DNA of 64,000 bases from Pseudomonas lurida. Lineage in GTDB: Bacteria > Pseudomonadota > Gammaproteobacteria > Pseudomonadales > Pseudomonadaceae. Position 1 is the first letter of the stretch, and every line of letters starts with the position of its first letter. This document shows, piece after piece, positions 54,135-64,000 of the stretch. The stretch is from NCBI RefSeq assembly GCF_002563895.1, contig NZ_PDJB01000001.1, forward strand, positions 1,967,501-2,031,500. Direction: 5' to 3'. Made by a program: the position numbers and the translations under genes. Below the pieces are notes generated by a model, which saw only the letters and a list, made by a program, of their open reading frames with translations, had not been told where the DNA came from and ran no database searches.

Positions 54135-55539
54135 CTAAATCAACGTCTCGATACGCAGTGAGTTCGTAGACCCCGGCTGCCCGAACGGCACCCCCGCCGT
54201 AATCACCAACGTATCCCCGCGCTCCGCCATGCCCTGCGCCTGCGCAATCTCCAGCGCCGTGGAACACACCTCGTCCACCTGGCGCAGGCGGTCATTGACC
54301 ACCGAATGCACCCCCCACGCCACGCTCAAGCGCCGCGCCGTGGACAGGTTCGGCGTGAGGTTGAGGATCGGCGCCACCGGCCGTTCCCGCGCCGCGCGCA
54401 GGCTGGAGCTGCCGGACTCGCTGTAGTTGACCAGCACCGCCACCGGCAGAATGCTGCTGATGCGGCGGATCGCGCAGCTGATGGCGTCCGACACCGTGGC
54501 ATCCGCCTTGGGCCGACTGACATCCAACTGGGCCTGGTAGTCCGGACCGTTTTCCACCTGGCGGATGATTTTGCTCATCATCTGCACGGCTTCCAGGGGG
54601 TATTCGCCGGACGCGGTTTCCGCCGACAGCATCACCGCGTCCGCGCCTTCGGCCACGGCATTGGCGACGTCCGTCACCTCGGCACGGGTTGGCGCCGGGG
54701 AGAAGCGCATCGACTCCAGCATCTGCGTGGCCACCACCACCGGTTTACCCAACTGGCGGCAGGCGCTGATGATGTCCTTCTGGATCTGCGGCACGCTCTC
54801 GGCCGGCACTTCCACGCCCAGGTCGCCCCTGGCCACCATGATCGCGTCGCTCAGTTCGGCGATTTCCTGCAGGCGCTGCACGGCCGAGGGCTTTTCGATC
54901 TTGGCCATCAGGAAGGCCTGGTCGCCGATCAGCTCGCGGGCTTCGCGGATGTCTTCCGGACGCTGCACGAACGACAGCGCCACCCAGTCCACGCCCAGTT
55001 CCAGGCCAAAGCTCAGGTCGCGCCGGTCCTTGGCGGTCAGTGGGCTCAGTTCCAGCAGGGCTTGGGGGACGTTGACGCCTTTGCGGTCAGACAGTTCGCC
55101 GCCATTGAGCACCGTGGTGTCGATGGCATCAGCGTGTTTGGTGATGACCCGCAGCCGCAGTTTGCCGTCGTCCAGCAGCAGGTCCATGCCGGGTTCCAGT
55201 GCTTTGAGGATTTCCGGGTGGGGCAGGTTGACCCGGCGCTGGTCGCCGGGAGTCGGGTCCAGGTCCAGGCGCAGGGCCTGGCCGCGCACCAGTTGCACCT
55301 TGCCCTCGGCAAAACGCCCGACCCGCAGCTTCGGCCCTTGCAGGTCCATGAGGATGCCCAGCGGGTAATTCAACTGGCGCTCCACCTGGCGAATCCATTG
55401 GTAGCGCTGGGCGTGGTCGGCGTGGTCGCCATGGCTGAAATTGAGCCGGAAGATATTCACCCCGGCTTCCACCAGTTCGCGGATGTCGTCGATACCGTGG
55501 GTGGCCGGGCCCAGGGTGGCGAGGATTTTGACCTTCTTG

Positions 55540-55550
<11 letters not shown>
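54135..55550 (-). CDS. pyk: Pyruvate kinase
   Basis: A 471-residue pyruvate kinase that makes pyruvate and ATP from phosphoenolpyruvate. Visible are RLNFSHGDH, the catalytic MVARGDLGVE segment, VVVATQMLESM and a C-terminal regulatory domain. As last gene of the gcl operon it corresponds to the P. aeruginosa pykF location (PA1498). It overlaps ttuD by 11 bases. It would pull glycerate-derived carbon to pyruvate. Confidence 0.93.
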
Positions 55551-56820
<1,270 letters not shown>

Positions 56821-56879
56821 AAGCGGGCTCCCGGGGGGATTCTTGTTATTAGGGGTGAGGCTTGGAATGGAGATCAAAG

Positions 56880-56966
56880 GTGGGAGCTGGCTTGCCTGCG
56901 ATAGCCGTGTGTCAGGCAGCAGATCTCTAGCTGAAAGACCGCTATCGCAGGCAAGCCAGCTCCCAC
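56880..56966. repeat. REP pair inside the gcl operon (glxR-ttuD gap)
   Basis: Inward pair GTGGGAGCTGGCTTGCCTGCG and its complement in the 170-base gap between glxR and ttuD. Confidence 0.88.
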
Positions 56967-56990
56967 ACTGGGTTGCCTTTCAAGTGAGGC

Positions 56991-57881
56991 TTACTTATCG
57001 CGAATCGAAAAATTCGCCATATGCTCCAGCCCCTTGATCAGCGCCGAATGGTCCCAGTTGCCGCCACCTAGTGCGGTGCATGTGCTGAACACCTGCTGGG
57101 TGCCGGCGGTGTTCGGCAGGTTGATCCCCAGCTCCTTGGCGCCGGCCAGGGCCAGGTTGAGGTCCTTCTGGTGCAGGTTGATACGGAAGCCCGGATCAAA
57201 GGTGCCCTTGATCATGCGCTCGCCATGCACTTCGAGGATTTTCGACGAAGCGAACCCACCCATCAGCGCTTCACGCACCTTGGCCGGGTCGGCGCCGTTC
57301 TTGGAGGCGAACAGCAGCGCTTCGGCCACTGCCTGGATGTTCAGCGCGACGATGATCTGGTTGGCGACCTTGGCGGTCTGGCCATCACCATTGCCGCCCA
57401 CCAGGGTGATGTTCTTGCCCATGGCCTGGAACAGCGGCAGCGCGCGTTCAAAGGTGTGCGGCTCACCACCGATCATGATGCTCAGGGTGCCGGCCTTGGC
57501 GCCGACCTCACCACCGGACACGGGGGCATCCAGGTACTGTGCGCCGGTCTCGTTGATCTTCGCCGCGAACGCCTTGGTGGCGGTGGGGGAGATCGAGCTC
57601 ATGTCGATCACCACCTTGTTCGGTGACAGGCCAGCAGCTACGCCGTCTTTGCGGAACAGCACGTCATCGACCTGCGGGGTGTCGGGCACCATCACGATGA
57701 TGAACTCGGCTTCCTGCGCCACTTGCTGCGGGTTGGCCAGGGCCACGGCACCGGCGTCGATCAGTGCTTGCGGGGCCTTGCCGTGGTGCTCGGAGAGGAA
57801 CAGTTGGTGACCTGCTTTCTGCAGGTTCGCGGCCATGGGTTGGCCCATGATGCCAGTGCCGATGAATCCGATTTTAGCCAT
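56991..57881 (-). CDS. glxR: Tartronate semialdehyde reductase (2-hydroxy-3-oxopropionate reductase)
   Basis: A 296-residue beta-hydroxyacid dehydrogenase reducing tartronate semialdehyde to D-glycerate with NAD(P)H. The nucleotide motif GFIGTGIMGQPMAANL, the substrate loop DAPVSGGEVGAKAGTL and the catalytic lysine in GDGQTAKVANQ are present. The ATG at 57881 has an AGAGGA site; a TTG two codons earlier is rejected. Confidence 0.95.
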   Translation of the reverse strand: MAKIGFIGTGIMGQPMAANLQKAGHQLFLSEHHGKAPQALIDAGAVALANPQQVAQEAEFIIVMVPDTPQVDDVLFRKDGVAAGLSPNKVVIDMSSISPTATKAFAAKINETGAQYLDAPVSGGEVGAKAGTLSIMIGGEPHTFERALPLFQAMGKNITLVGGNGDGQTAKVANQIIVALNIQAVAEALLFASKNGADPAKVREALMGGFASSKILEVHGERMIKGTFDPGFRINLHQKDLNLALAGAKELGINLPNTAGTQQVFSTCTALGGGNWDHSALIKGLEHMANFSIRDK

Positions 57882-57906
57882 GATCAATTCCTCTTTTTAT
57901 TCGATG

Positions 57907-57928
57907 GGCAGACCTGACTTGGTCTGCC
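57907..57928. terminator. Hairpin upstream of glxR
   Basis: GGCAGACC, a 6-base loop and the complement form an 8-bp stem 26 bases before the glxR start, next to the REP pair. It may attenuate or process the operon transcript; no T tract follows. Confidence 0.4.
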
Positions 57929-57946
57929 AAACACAGGAGGTCTAAA

Positions 57947-58034
57947 TGTGGGAGCGGGCTTGCTCGCTAAGGTCTTTCATTCAACATAGGCGTCGACTGA
58001 TACACCGCTTTTCGCGAGCAAGCCCGCTCCCACA
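57947..58034. repeat. REP pair inside the gcl operon (hyi-glxR gap)
   Basis: Inward pair TGTGGGAGCGGGCTTGCTCG and CGAGCAAGCCCGCTCCCACA in the 173-base gap between hyi and glxR. Confidence 0.88.
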
Positions 58035-58054
58035 TGGGGATTGTGTTGTCTCAG

Positions 58055-58837
58055 TTAGATGGCGTTATGGGTTTTGAGCCAGCCCAGACCCGCTTCGGTG
58101 GTGGTCAACGGCTTGTACTCGCAGCCGACCCACCCCTGGTAACCGATGCGGTCCAGGTGTTCGAACAGGAAGCGGTAGTTGATCTCGCCGGTGCCCGGCT
58201 CGTTACGGCCCGGGTTATCCGCCAGTTGGATGTGGTTGATCTCGCCCAGATGCGCGGCCATGGTGCGGGCCAGGTCGCCCTCCATGATTTGCATGTGATA
58301 GATGTCGTATTGCAGGAACAGATTGTCACTGCCCACCTGTTCGCGAATCGACAGGGCTTGCGCCGTGTTATTGAGGTAGAAGCCTGGAATGTCGCGGGTA
58401 TTGATCGCTTCCATCACCAACTTGATGCCCGCCGCCTGCAGCTTGTCGGCGGCGTACTTGAGGTTGGCGACGAACGTTTTTTCCAGGGTCTCGTCATCGA
58501 CACCTTGGGGGCGAATACCTGCCAGGCAGTTGATCTGGGTGTTGCCCAGCACGTGTGCATAGGCGATCGCGAGCTTGACCCCGGCACGGAATTCCTCGAC
58601 CCGGTCCGGGTGACACGCCAGGCCGCGTTCGCCCTTGGCCCAGTCACCGGCCGGCAGGTTGAACAGCACCTGGGTCAGGCCATGGGCGTCAAGTTGTGCC
58701 TTGATTTCGGCAGAGCTGAATTCATACGGGAACAAGTACTCGACCCCTTCGAAGCCAGCATCGGCGGCCGCTTTGAAGCGTGCAAGGAAGTCCTGTTCGG
58801 TAAACAGCATGGACAGGTTGGCGGCGAAGCGCGGCAT
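58055..58837 (-). CDS. hyi: Hydroxypyruvate isomerase
   Basis: A 260-residue TIM-barrel enzyme interconverting hydroxypyruvate and tartronate semialdehyde. The conserved blocks GFEGVEYLFPYEF, EAINTRDIPGF and the metal-binding QYDIYHMQ stretch are present. It lies 10 bases downstream of gcl, in the same operon. The ATG at 58837 gives the family length; the longer frame has an unrelated N-terminus. Confidence 0.93.
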   Translation of the reverse strand: MPRFAANLSMLFTEQDFLARFKAAADAGFEGVEYLFPYEFSSAEIKAQLDAHGLTQVLFNLPAGDWAKGERGLACHPDRVEEFRAGVKLAIAYAHVLGNTQINCLAGIRPQGVDDETLEKTFVANLKYAADKLQAAGIKLVMEAINTRDIPGFYLNNTAQALSIREQVGSDNLFLQYDIYHMQIMEGDLARTMAAHLGEINHIQLADNPGRNEPGTGEINYRFLFEHLDRIGYQGWVGCEYKPLTTTEAGLGWLKTHNAI

Positions 58838-58847
58838 AGGGTTCTCC

Positions 58848-60623
58848 TTAATCGAGCAGGGAAATGGCAGTCGGCGCATCGTTGCCGACCAGTGCCAGAT
58901 CTTCGAATTCATTGACGGCGTTGATCTCGGTGCCCATGGAAATGTTGGTCACGCGTTCCAGAATAATCTCAACGATCACCGGAACCTTGAATTCTTCGAT
59001 CATTTCCTCGGCACGGCGCAGTGCTGGCGCGATCTGGCTTGGCTCGAACACGCGCAGGGCCTTGCAACCCAGGCCTTCGGCGACGGCGACGTGGTCCACA
59101 CCATAGCCGTTGAGTTCCGGGGCGTTGAGGTTGTCGAAGGACAGCTGCACGCAGTAATCCATTTCAAACCCGCGCTGGGCCTGGCGGATCAGACCCAGGT
59201 AGGAGTTGTTCACCACCACGTGGATGTACGGCAGCTTGAACTGCGCGCCCACGGCCAACTCTTCGATCATGAACTGGAAGTCATAGTCGCCCGACAGTGC
59301 GACCACCTTGCGGCTCGGGTCGGCCTTGACCACGCCGAGGGCGGCGGGGATGGTCCAGCCCAGTGGGCCGGCCTGGCCACAGTTGATCCAGTGGCGCGGC
59401 TTGTACACATGCAGGAATTGCGCACCGGCGATCTGCGACAGGCCGATGGTGCTGACGTAGCAGGTGTCTTTGCCGAACACCTGGTTCATTTCTTCGTAAA
59501 CGCGCTGTGGCTTGACCGGCACATTGTCGAAGTGGGTCTTGCGGTGCAGCGTAGCCTTGCGTTGCTGGCAGTCGTTGAGCCAGGCACTGCGGTCCTTGAG
59601 CTTGCCGGCGGCTTTCCACTCGCGGGCCACTTCGATAAACATGGTCAGTGCGGAACCGGCGTCGGAAACGATGCCCAGGTCCGGCGTGAAGACGCGGCCA
59701 ATCTGCGTTGGCTCGATGTCGACGTGAATGAACTTACGGCCCTCGGTGTAGACCTCGACTGAACCGGTGTGACGGTTGGCCCAGCGGTTACCGATGCCCA
59801 GCACCACGTCCGACTTGAGCAGCGTCGCGTTGCCATAACGGTGGGAGGTTTGCAGGCCGACCATGCCCACCATCTGTGGGTGATCGTCCGGAATGGTGCC
59901 CCAGCCCATCAGGGTCGGGATCACCGGGATACCGGTGAGTTCGGCGAATTCAACCAGCAGCTCGCTGGCGTCGGCATTGATCACGCCGCCACCGCTCACC
60001 AACAGCGGGCGTTCGGCCTGGTCCAGCAGGGCCAGGGCTTTCTCCACCTGCACGCGGGTTGCCAATGGCTTGGCCAGGGGCAATGGCTGATAGGCGTCGA
60101 TGTCGAATTCGATCTCGGCCATCTGCACGTCAAATGGCAGGTCGATCAGTACCGGGCCGGGGCGGCCGGAGCGCATTTCGTAAAAGGCTTTCTGGAAGGC
60201 ATACGGCACTTGGCCGGGTTCGAGGACGGTGGTCGCCCACTTGGTCACCGGCTTGACGATGCTGGTGATGTCCACGGCCTGGAAATCTTCCTTGTGCATA
60301 CGGGCGCGGGGTGCCTGGCCGGTAATGCACAGGATCGGGATCGAGTCGGCCGAGGCGCTGTACAGGCCGGTGACCATGTCGGTACCCGCCGGGCCCGAAG
60401 TGCCGATGCACACGCCGATATTGCCCGCCTTGGTGCGGGTGTAACCCTCGGCCATATGGGAGGCGCCTTCAACGTGGCGAGCAAGGACGTGATCGATGCC
60501 ACCCACCTTCTGCAAGGCCGAGTACAGCGGGTTGATCGCGGCGCCTGGGATACCGAAGGCGGTGTCCACGCCTTCACGGCGCATCACCAGGACGGCGGCT
60601 TCGATTGCTCTCATTTTGCTCAT
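58848..60623 (-). CDS. gcl: Glyoxylate carboligase
   Basis: A 591-residue ThDP and FAD enzyme that joins two glyoxylates to tartronate semialdehyde and CO2. It follows E. coli Gcl closely. Val51 in [14 protein letters not shown] replaces the usual ThDP-activating glutamate, a feature specific to Gcl. The TPP-binding [13 protein letters not shown] block is near the C-terminus. First gene of the operon gcl-hyi-glxR-ttuD-pyk; its promoter region is shared with the divergent GlcG-like gene. Confidence 0.96.
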   Translation of the reverse strand: MSKMRAIEAAVLVMRREGVDTAFGIPGAAINPLYSALQKVGGIDHVLARHVEGASHMAEGYTRTKAGNIGVCIGTSGPAGTDMVTGLYSASADSIPILCITGQAPRARMHKEDFQAVDITSIVKPVTKWATTVLEPGQVPYAFQKAFYEMRSGRPGPVLIDLPFDVQMAEIEFDIDAYQPLPLAKPLATRVQVEKALALLDQAERPLLVSGGGVINADASELLVEFAELTGIPVIPTLMGWGTIPDDHPQMVGMVGLQTSHRYGNATLLKSDVVLGIGNRWANRHTGSVEVYTEGRKFIHVDIEPTQIGRVFTPDLGIVSDAGSALTMFIEVAREWKAAGKLKDRSAWLNDCQQRKATLHRKTHFDNVPVKPQRVYEEMNQVFGKDTCYVSTIGLSQIAGAQFLHVYKPRHWINCGQAGPLGWTIPAALGVVKADPSRKVVALSGDYDFQFMIEELAVGAQFKLPYIHVVVNNSYLGLIRQAQRGFEMDYCVQLSFDNLNAPELNGYGVDHVAVAEGLGCKALRVFEPSQIAPALRRAEEMIEEFKVPVIVEIILERVTNISMGTEINAVNEFEDLALVGNDAPTAISLLD

Positions 60624-60650
60624 GGTTTTGGTGCCTCTTGCGTTTTGTAA

Positions 60651-60660
60651 TTGTATACAA
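60651..60660. promoter_or_regulatory. TTGTATACAA palindrome near gcl
   Basis: A perfect 10-bp palindrome 28 bases upstream of the gcl start codon. It recurs identically at 60779, 128 bases away. The form fits GntR-family operators. Confidence 0.55.
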
Positions 60661-60778
60661 GTGGTGTCTGGTCAAAGTGTATTCACGGCGGGCGGCACAG
60701 GTCAATGCATTTTATAAACTGGCCTTTGCGTTCGTCGGAACTGCTTTTTTCGACGTATGGAGCCTTTGTGCGAAAATA

Positions 60779-60788
60779 TTGTATACAA
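60779..60788. promoter_or_regulatory. TTGTATACAA palindrome near the glcG-like gene
   Basis: Second identical 10-bp palindrome in the shared promoter region, about 90 bases before the GlcG-like start. Two well-separated sites could support looping. Confidence 0.55.
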
Positions 60789-60879
60789 AAATAAAAGTCA
60801 TTGTGTTCTATTTGTTTGATCGAGCATCTGATCATCCAGACCTCCACCGCATTCCCAATAACAAAAGAAGGACGGCACC

Positions 60880-61320
60880 ATGAGCGCTTTAACCTTGAAA
60901 CTCGCCACCCAACTGGCCAGCCAGGCCCTCACCGCAGGGCGCACCATTTCGGCGGCGCCGCTGACCATTGCGGTGCTCGACAGCGGCGGTCACCTGATCA
61001 CCCTGCAACGCGAAGACGGCGCCAGCCTGCTGCGTCCGCAGATCGCCATTGGCAAGGCCTGGGGCGCGATTGCCTTGGGCAAGGGCTCACGCCTGCTGGC
61101 GCTGGACGCGCAGCAACGCCCGGCGTTTATCGCTGCGCTGAATAGCCTGGGGCAGGGCAGTGTGGTGCCGGCACCGGGTGGGGTGTTGATTCGGAGTCAG
61201 GAGGGGGCTGTGCTGGGGGCGATCGGGATCAGCGGGGACACGTCGGATATTGATGAGCAGTGCGCGATCACGGCGATCGAGGGGGTGGGGTTGATGGCGG
61301 ATGCGGGGGTGTCAGCCTGA
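60880..61320 (+). CDS. GlcG/HbpS-family protein (DUF336)
   Basis: A 146-residue protein of the GlcG/HbpS fold (SAAPLTIAVLDSGGHLITLQREDGAS, GAIGISGDTSDIDEQCA). Family members sit beside glycolate, glyoxylate or diol catabolism genes; some bind heme or cobalamin-related ligands, but its reaction is unknown. It diverges from gcl, in keeping with a role in glyoxylate or glycolate use. Confidence 0.88.
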   Translation: MSALTLKLATQLASQALTAGRTISAAPLTIAVLDSGGHLITLQREDGASLLRPQIAIGKAWGAIALGKGSRLLALDAQQRPAFIAALNSLGQGSVVPAPGGVLIRSQEGAVLGAIGISGDTSDIDEQCAITAIEGVGLMADAGVSA

Positions 61321-61346
61321 TTTTTTGCTGATTGGTCTGGCCCCTT

Positions 61347-61439
61347 CGCGAGCAAGCCCGCTCCCACATTGGTTTCGCGGTGTTCATACAGGCTGTGTCT
61401 GCGCGGATCAAGTGTGGGAACTGGCTTGCCTGCGATACC
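61347..61439. repeat. REP pair (outward-facing)
   Basis: CGCGAGCAAGCCCGCTCCCA and GTGGGAACTGGCTTGCCTGCG (one mismatch) point outward between the GlcG-like gene and the TetR gene. No gene is seen in the 131-base gap. Confidence 0.82.
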
Positions 61440-61451
61440 GCACCACGTCCC

Positions 61452-62057
61452 TCAGTCCGGCTCACACCCCTTGAGCACCAACCGAATGATCGTCTGCGCC
61501 GCGGCCTCGTAGTCCGCTTCATCCAACTTGGCCTTGCCGGTCACCGCCGAGATCTGCCAGTCGAAGTCCGCATACGTCTGCGTGGCCGCCCAGATGCTGA
61601 ACATCAAGTGATTGGGGTCGATCGTCGCGATCAGGCCGCGGTCTACCCAGTCCTGGATACACGCGATGTTGTGCTTGGCCTGGGCGTTAAGCTGCTCGAC
61701 CTGATCAGCGCTCAAGTGCGGGGCGCCGTGCATGATTTCGCTGGCGAAGACCTTGGAGGCAAAAGGCAGGTCGCGGGAGATGCGGATTTTAGAGCGGATG
61801 TAGTTGCTCAGTACTTCCTTGGGCGCGCCTTGCGGGTTGAATGGCGTGGATGCGGCCAGGATCGGCTCGATAATGCTCTCGAGCACCTCACGGTAGAGGT
61901 TGTCCTTGGATTTGAAGTAGTAGTAGACGTTAGGCTTGGGCAGCCCGGCCTTGGCGGCGATGTCGCTGGTTTTGGTCGCGGCGAAGCCCTTGTCGGCAAA
62001 CTCCTCGCTGGCCGCCCGCAGGATCTTTTCTTTGTTGCGCTCGCGAATGGTGCTCAT
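61452..62057 (-). CDS. TetR-family regulator, RutR-like
   Basis: A 201-residue TetR regulator. The N-terminal helix-turn-helix is at about 28-52 (TKTSDIAAKAGLPKPNVYYYF). The C-terminal half (SRDLPFASKVFASEIMHGAPHL, IDPNHLMFSIWAATQTYADF) matches the RutR-type ligand domain, which in E. coli binds uracil. No pyrimidine operon is adjacent. The ATG at 62057 is preferred to a longer frame with a basic, non-conserved tail. Confidence 0.87.
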   Translation of the reverse strand: MSTIRERNKEKILRAASEEFADKGFAATKTSDIAAKAGLPKPNVYYYFKSKDNLYREVLESIIEPILAASTPFNPQGAPKEVLSNYIRSKIRISRDLPFASKVFASEIMHGAPHLSADQVEQLNAQAKHNIACIQDWVDRGLIATIDPNHLMFSIWAATQTYADFDWQISAVTGKAKLDEADYEAAAQTIIRLVLKGCEPD

Positions 62058-62191
62058 AAACCAGGGGTTTCCTTGCCAGTACAGGCGGTTGCGCATGGTA
62101 GCACCGGCCATCCGCGAGCCTCAACAATGTGCCCGCAAAGCTTTGCGCCGCGCTATGCTCCGCCCATCTCTCTCTAATGGAAGCCCGATTC

Positions 62192-63106
62192 ATGGCAGGA
62201 AGCAGCTTGTTGGTGTTGATCGACGATATCGCCGCAGTACTCGATGACGTAGCGCTGATGACAAAAATGGCGGCGAAGAAGACCGCTGGCGTGCTCGGTG
62301 ATGACCTGGCGCTCAATGCCCAACAGGTCTCTGGCGTTCGCGCGGAGCGGGAACTTCCTGTGGTGTGGGCGGTGGCGAAGGGTTCGTTCGTCAACAAACT
62401 GATCCTGGTGCCGGCCGCCTTGCTGATCAGCGCCTTTGCGCCATGGGCGGTGACCCCTTTGCTGATGCTCGGCGGCGCGTACTTGTGTTTCGAAGGTTTC
62501 GAGAAGCTCGCGCATAAATTCCTTCACAGCAAGGCCGAGGACCACGCTGAACACGCGCAGTTGGTCGAGGCCGTAGCCAACCCGGCAACCGACCTGGTGG
62601 CCTTTGAGAAGGACAAGATCAAAGGCGCCATCCGCACCGACTTCATCCTTTCCGCCGAAATCATCGCGATCACCCTCGGCACCGTGGCCGACGCGCCGTT
62701 GATGCAGCAAGTGATCGTGCTGTCCGGCATTGCCATCGTCATGACCATCGGTGTCTACGGGCTGGTGGCTGGCATCGTCAAGCTGGATGACCTGGGCCTG
62801 TGGCTGACCCAGAAGCCTGGCCAGGCGGCGCGTAGTATCGGCGGCGCCATCCTGCGTGCGGCGCCCTACATGATGAAGAGCCTGTCGGTGATCGGGACGG
62901 CGGCGATGTTCCTGGTGGGCGGTGGGATCCTCACCCATGGCGTGCCGGTGGTGCATCACTGGATCGAGACGGTCAGTCAGGGCGCGGGCGGGGTGGCGTG
63001 GCTGGTGCCGACGTTACTGAATGGGGTGGCGGGGATTATTGCCGGTGCAGTGGTGTTGGCGGTGGTCAGCGTGGCCGGCAAAGCGTGGAAAGCGCTGAAG
63101 GCCTGA
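62192..63106 (+). CDS. DUF808 (YedI-like) inner-membrane protein
   Basis: A 304-residue protein with about seven hydrophobic helices and the DUF808 signature ([32 protein letters not shown] and [16 protein letters not shown]). E. coli YedI is its relative; no role is established. The ATG at 62192 gives the canonical start. A terminator follows the stop. Confidence 0.9.
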   Translation: MAGSSLLVLIDDIAAVLDDVALMTKMAAKKTAGVLGDDLALNAQQVSGVRAERELPVVWAVAKGSFVNKLILVPAALLISAFAPWAVTPLLMLGGAYLCFEGFEKLAHKFLHSKAEDHAEHAQLVEAVANPATDLVAFEKDKIKGAIRTDFILSAEIIAITLGTVADAPLMQQVIVLSGIAIVMTIGVYGLVAGIVKLDDLGLWLTQKPGQAARSIGGAILRAAPYMMKSLSVIGTAAMFLVGGGILTHGVPVVHHWIETVSQGAGGVAWLVPTLLNGVAGIIAGAVVLAVVSVAGKAWKALKA

Positions 63107-63116
63107 CACGGGCGGC

Positions 63117-63150
63117 AAAAAAAAGGCCATTCAATCGAATGGCCTTTTTT
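63117..63150. terminator. Bidirectional Rho-independent terminator
   Basis: GGCCATTC, a 4-base loop and GAATGGCC, flanked by A and T tracts, lie between the DUF808 gene and the convergent mlaA. It should stop transcription from both sides. Confidence 0.93.
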
Positions 63151-63158
63151 GTGGGCGT

Positions 63159-63947
63159 TTACTCCGCAATCTGCAACTTGCGCGATTCGGTGTAGATGTA
63201 ACGCACCTTCTCATACTCGAACGGCGAGTTCATCTGACCATAACGGAAGCTGGTCTGATAACGCTTGTCTACTGCACGCAGCGCCCAGATTTCCGGGTGG
63301 TTGGAGCTGACTTCGGAGACGTTGAGGTAGTTGATCTGGGTTTCGGCGGCGTAGTCGACGATCAGGCCGGTGGTGTCGCGCAGGTTCGATGGGCCGAAGA
63401 TCGGCAGCACCAGGTACGCGCCGCCAGGCACGCCGTAGAAACCCAGGGTCTGGCCGAAGTCTTCACTCTGGCGCGGCAGGCCCATGGCGGTAGCAGGGTC
63501 CCACAGGCCGGCGATGCCGATGGTGGTATTGACCAGCAGGCGGCCGGTGGTTTCCAGGGAGCGGTGGCCCTTGAGCTGCAGCAGGCTGTTCAACAGGTTG
63601 GGCACGTCGCCCAGGTTGTTGAAGAAGTTGCTCACGCCAGTACGCAGGAAGCTGGGCGTGACGTAGCGGTAGCCATCGACCACCGGCAGGAACACCCATT
63701 GGTCGAACCGGTAGTTGAAGTGGTACACGCGACGGTTCCACGATTCCAGCGGGTCATACACGTTGAGTGCGGTGAGCGACGAGCGCTCGAATTCGCGCTG
63801 GTCCAGGCCAGGGTTGAACTTGAGCTTGGTCAGCGGCTCCTTGAAACCGTCGGCGTCGACGTTGACCGGCTCATGGGCCTTGCTGTTGTCGGCATTGGCC
63901 ACGCCTGCGCACATCAAGGCGGCAAGCAGCAGAAGATATTTAGCCAC
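63159..63947 (-). CDS. mlaA: Phospholipid-binding outer-membrane protein MlaA
   Basis: A 262-residue MlaA/VacJ protein that removes phospholipids from the outer leaflet and passes them to MlaC. YDPLESWNRRVYHFNYRFD, NLLNSLLQLKGHRS and the DFGQTLGFYGVP region are diagnostic. The signal sequence has LMC before AGVANA, so a lipobox is only marginal; MlaA is usually a lipoprotein. The start is GTG and overlaps the upstream gene by 8 bases. Confidence 0.93.
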   Translation of the reverse strand: MAKYLLLLAALMCAGVANADNSKAHEPVNVDADGFKEPLTKLKFNPGLDQREFERSSLTALNVYDPLESWNRRVYHFNYRFDQWVFLPVVDGYRYVTPSFLRTGVSNFFNNLGDVPNLLNSLLQLKGHRSLETTGRLLVNTTIGIAGLWDPATAMGLPRQSEDFGQTLGFYGVPGGAYLVLPIFGPSNLRDTTGLIVDYAAETQINYLNVSEVSSNHPEIWALRAVDKRYQTSFRYGQMNSPFEYEKVRYIYTESRKLQIAE

Positions 63948-64000
63948 GGAAGAACTCCAGCATGGCGTCGGCGTTGACGCGGTAATTGAGGTTGCCGCAG
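63940..64000 (-). CDS. C-terminal end of an upstream gene (partial)
   Basis: Only the last 20 residues are visible, ending CGNLNYRVNADAMLEFFRG followed by TAA. The stop lies within the start of mlaA, so the two genes are translationally coupled. The fragment is too short to identify. Confidence 0.6.
   Translation of the reverse strand, partial: CGNLNYRVNADAMLEFFRG

Overview
The window is a GC-rich, densely packed chromosomal segment with about 70 protein genes and no rRNA, tRNA or CRISPR array. Gene content and order point to a fluorescent Pseudomonas, most likely of the P. fluorescens group. The block htpX / alaA-like aminotransferase / msrB / gpx / ospR / sagS has the same order as in P. 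aeruginosa, and many gaps carry the GTGGGAGCGGGCTTGC-type REP hairpins typical of that group. Identifications rest on reading motifs and family resemblance; no database search was run.

Region 1 (1-16400): envelope and oxidative-stress genes (htpX, alaA, msrB, gpx-ospR with a palindromic OhrR-type operator), the hybrid kinase SagS, an ATPase-msrC pair, and a two-component cluster made of a BvgS-like sensor, a LuxR-type response regulator and a receiver-only protein. dGTPase, an EAL phosphodiesterase and a YqjD/YqjE/YqjK-like membrane trio follow. Region 2 (16700-24250): ammonium transporter, CPA2 cation/proton antiporter, small redox protein, a LexA-box gene, an RluA-family pseudouridine synthase, and the molybdenum cofactor genes mobA, moaB and moeA.

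Region 3 (24360-33880): FlhB-tail-like and FliK-like genes, then the complete cytochrome c maturation operon ccmABCDEFGHI plus a small lipoprotein, closed by a strong terminator. Region 4 (34290-44811): a complete phosphonate uptake and C-P lyase operon, phnCDEFGHIJKLMNP without phnO, preceded by tandem Pho boxes. Region 5 (44812-49110): a more AT-rich accessory segment with a serralysin-type metalloprotease whose C-terminal module is duplicated, a LysR regulator, a peroxiredoxin and a HicB-like remnant.

Region 6 (49113-54004): MFS transporter, a periplasmic protein, sulfate-binding protein, a voltage-gated potassium channel with a zinc-ribbon tail, and a urea transporter. Region 7 (54135-61320): the glyoxylate-to-glycerate operon gcl-hyi-glxR-ttuD-pyk, read on the minus strand and interrupted by REP pairs. 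A GlcG-like gene diverges from it, and two identical TTGTATACAA palindromes lie between them. Region 8 (61452-64000): a RutR-like TetR regulator, a DUF808 membrane protein, mlaA and the end of a further gene.

Points most worth a second look: the duplicated serralysin, the composition break inside ccmG, the LexA-box gene, the palindrome inside phnF, the split Roc-like signalling cluster, and REP pairs inserted inside operons.
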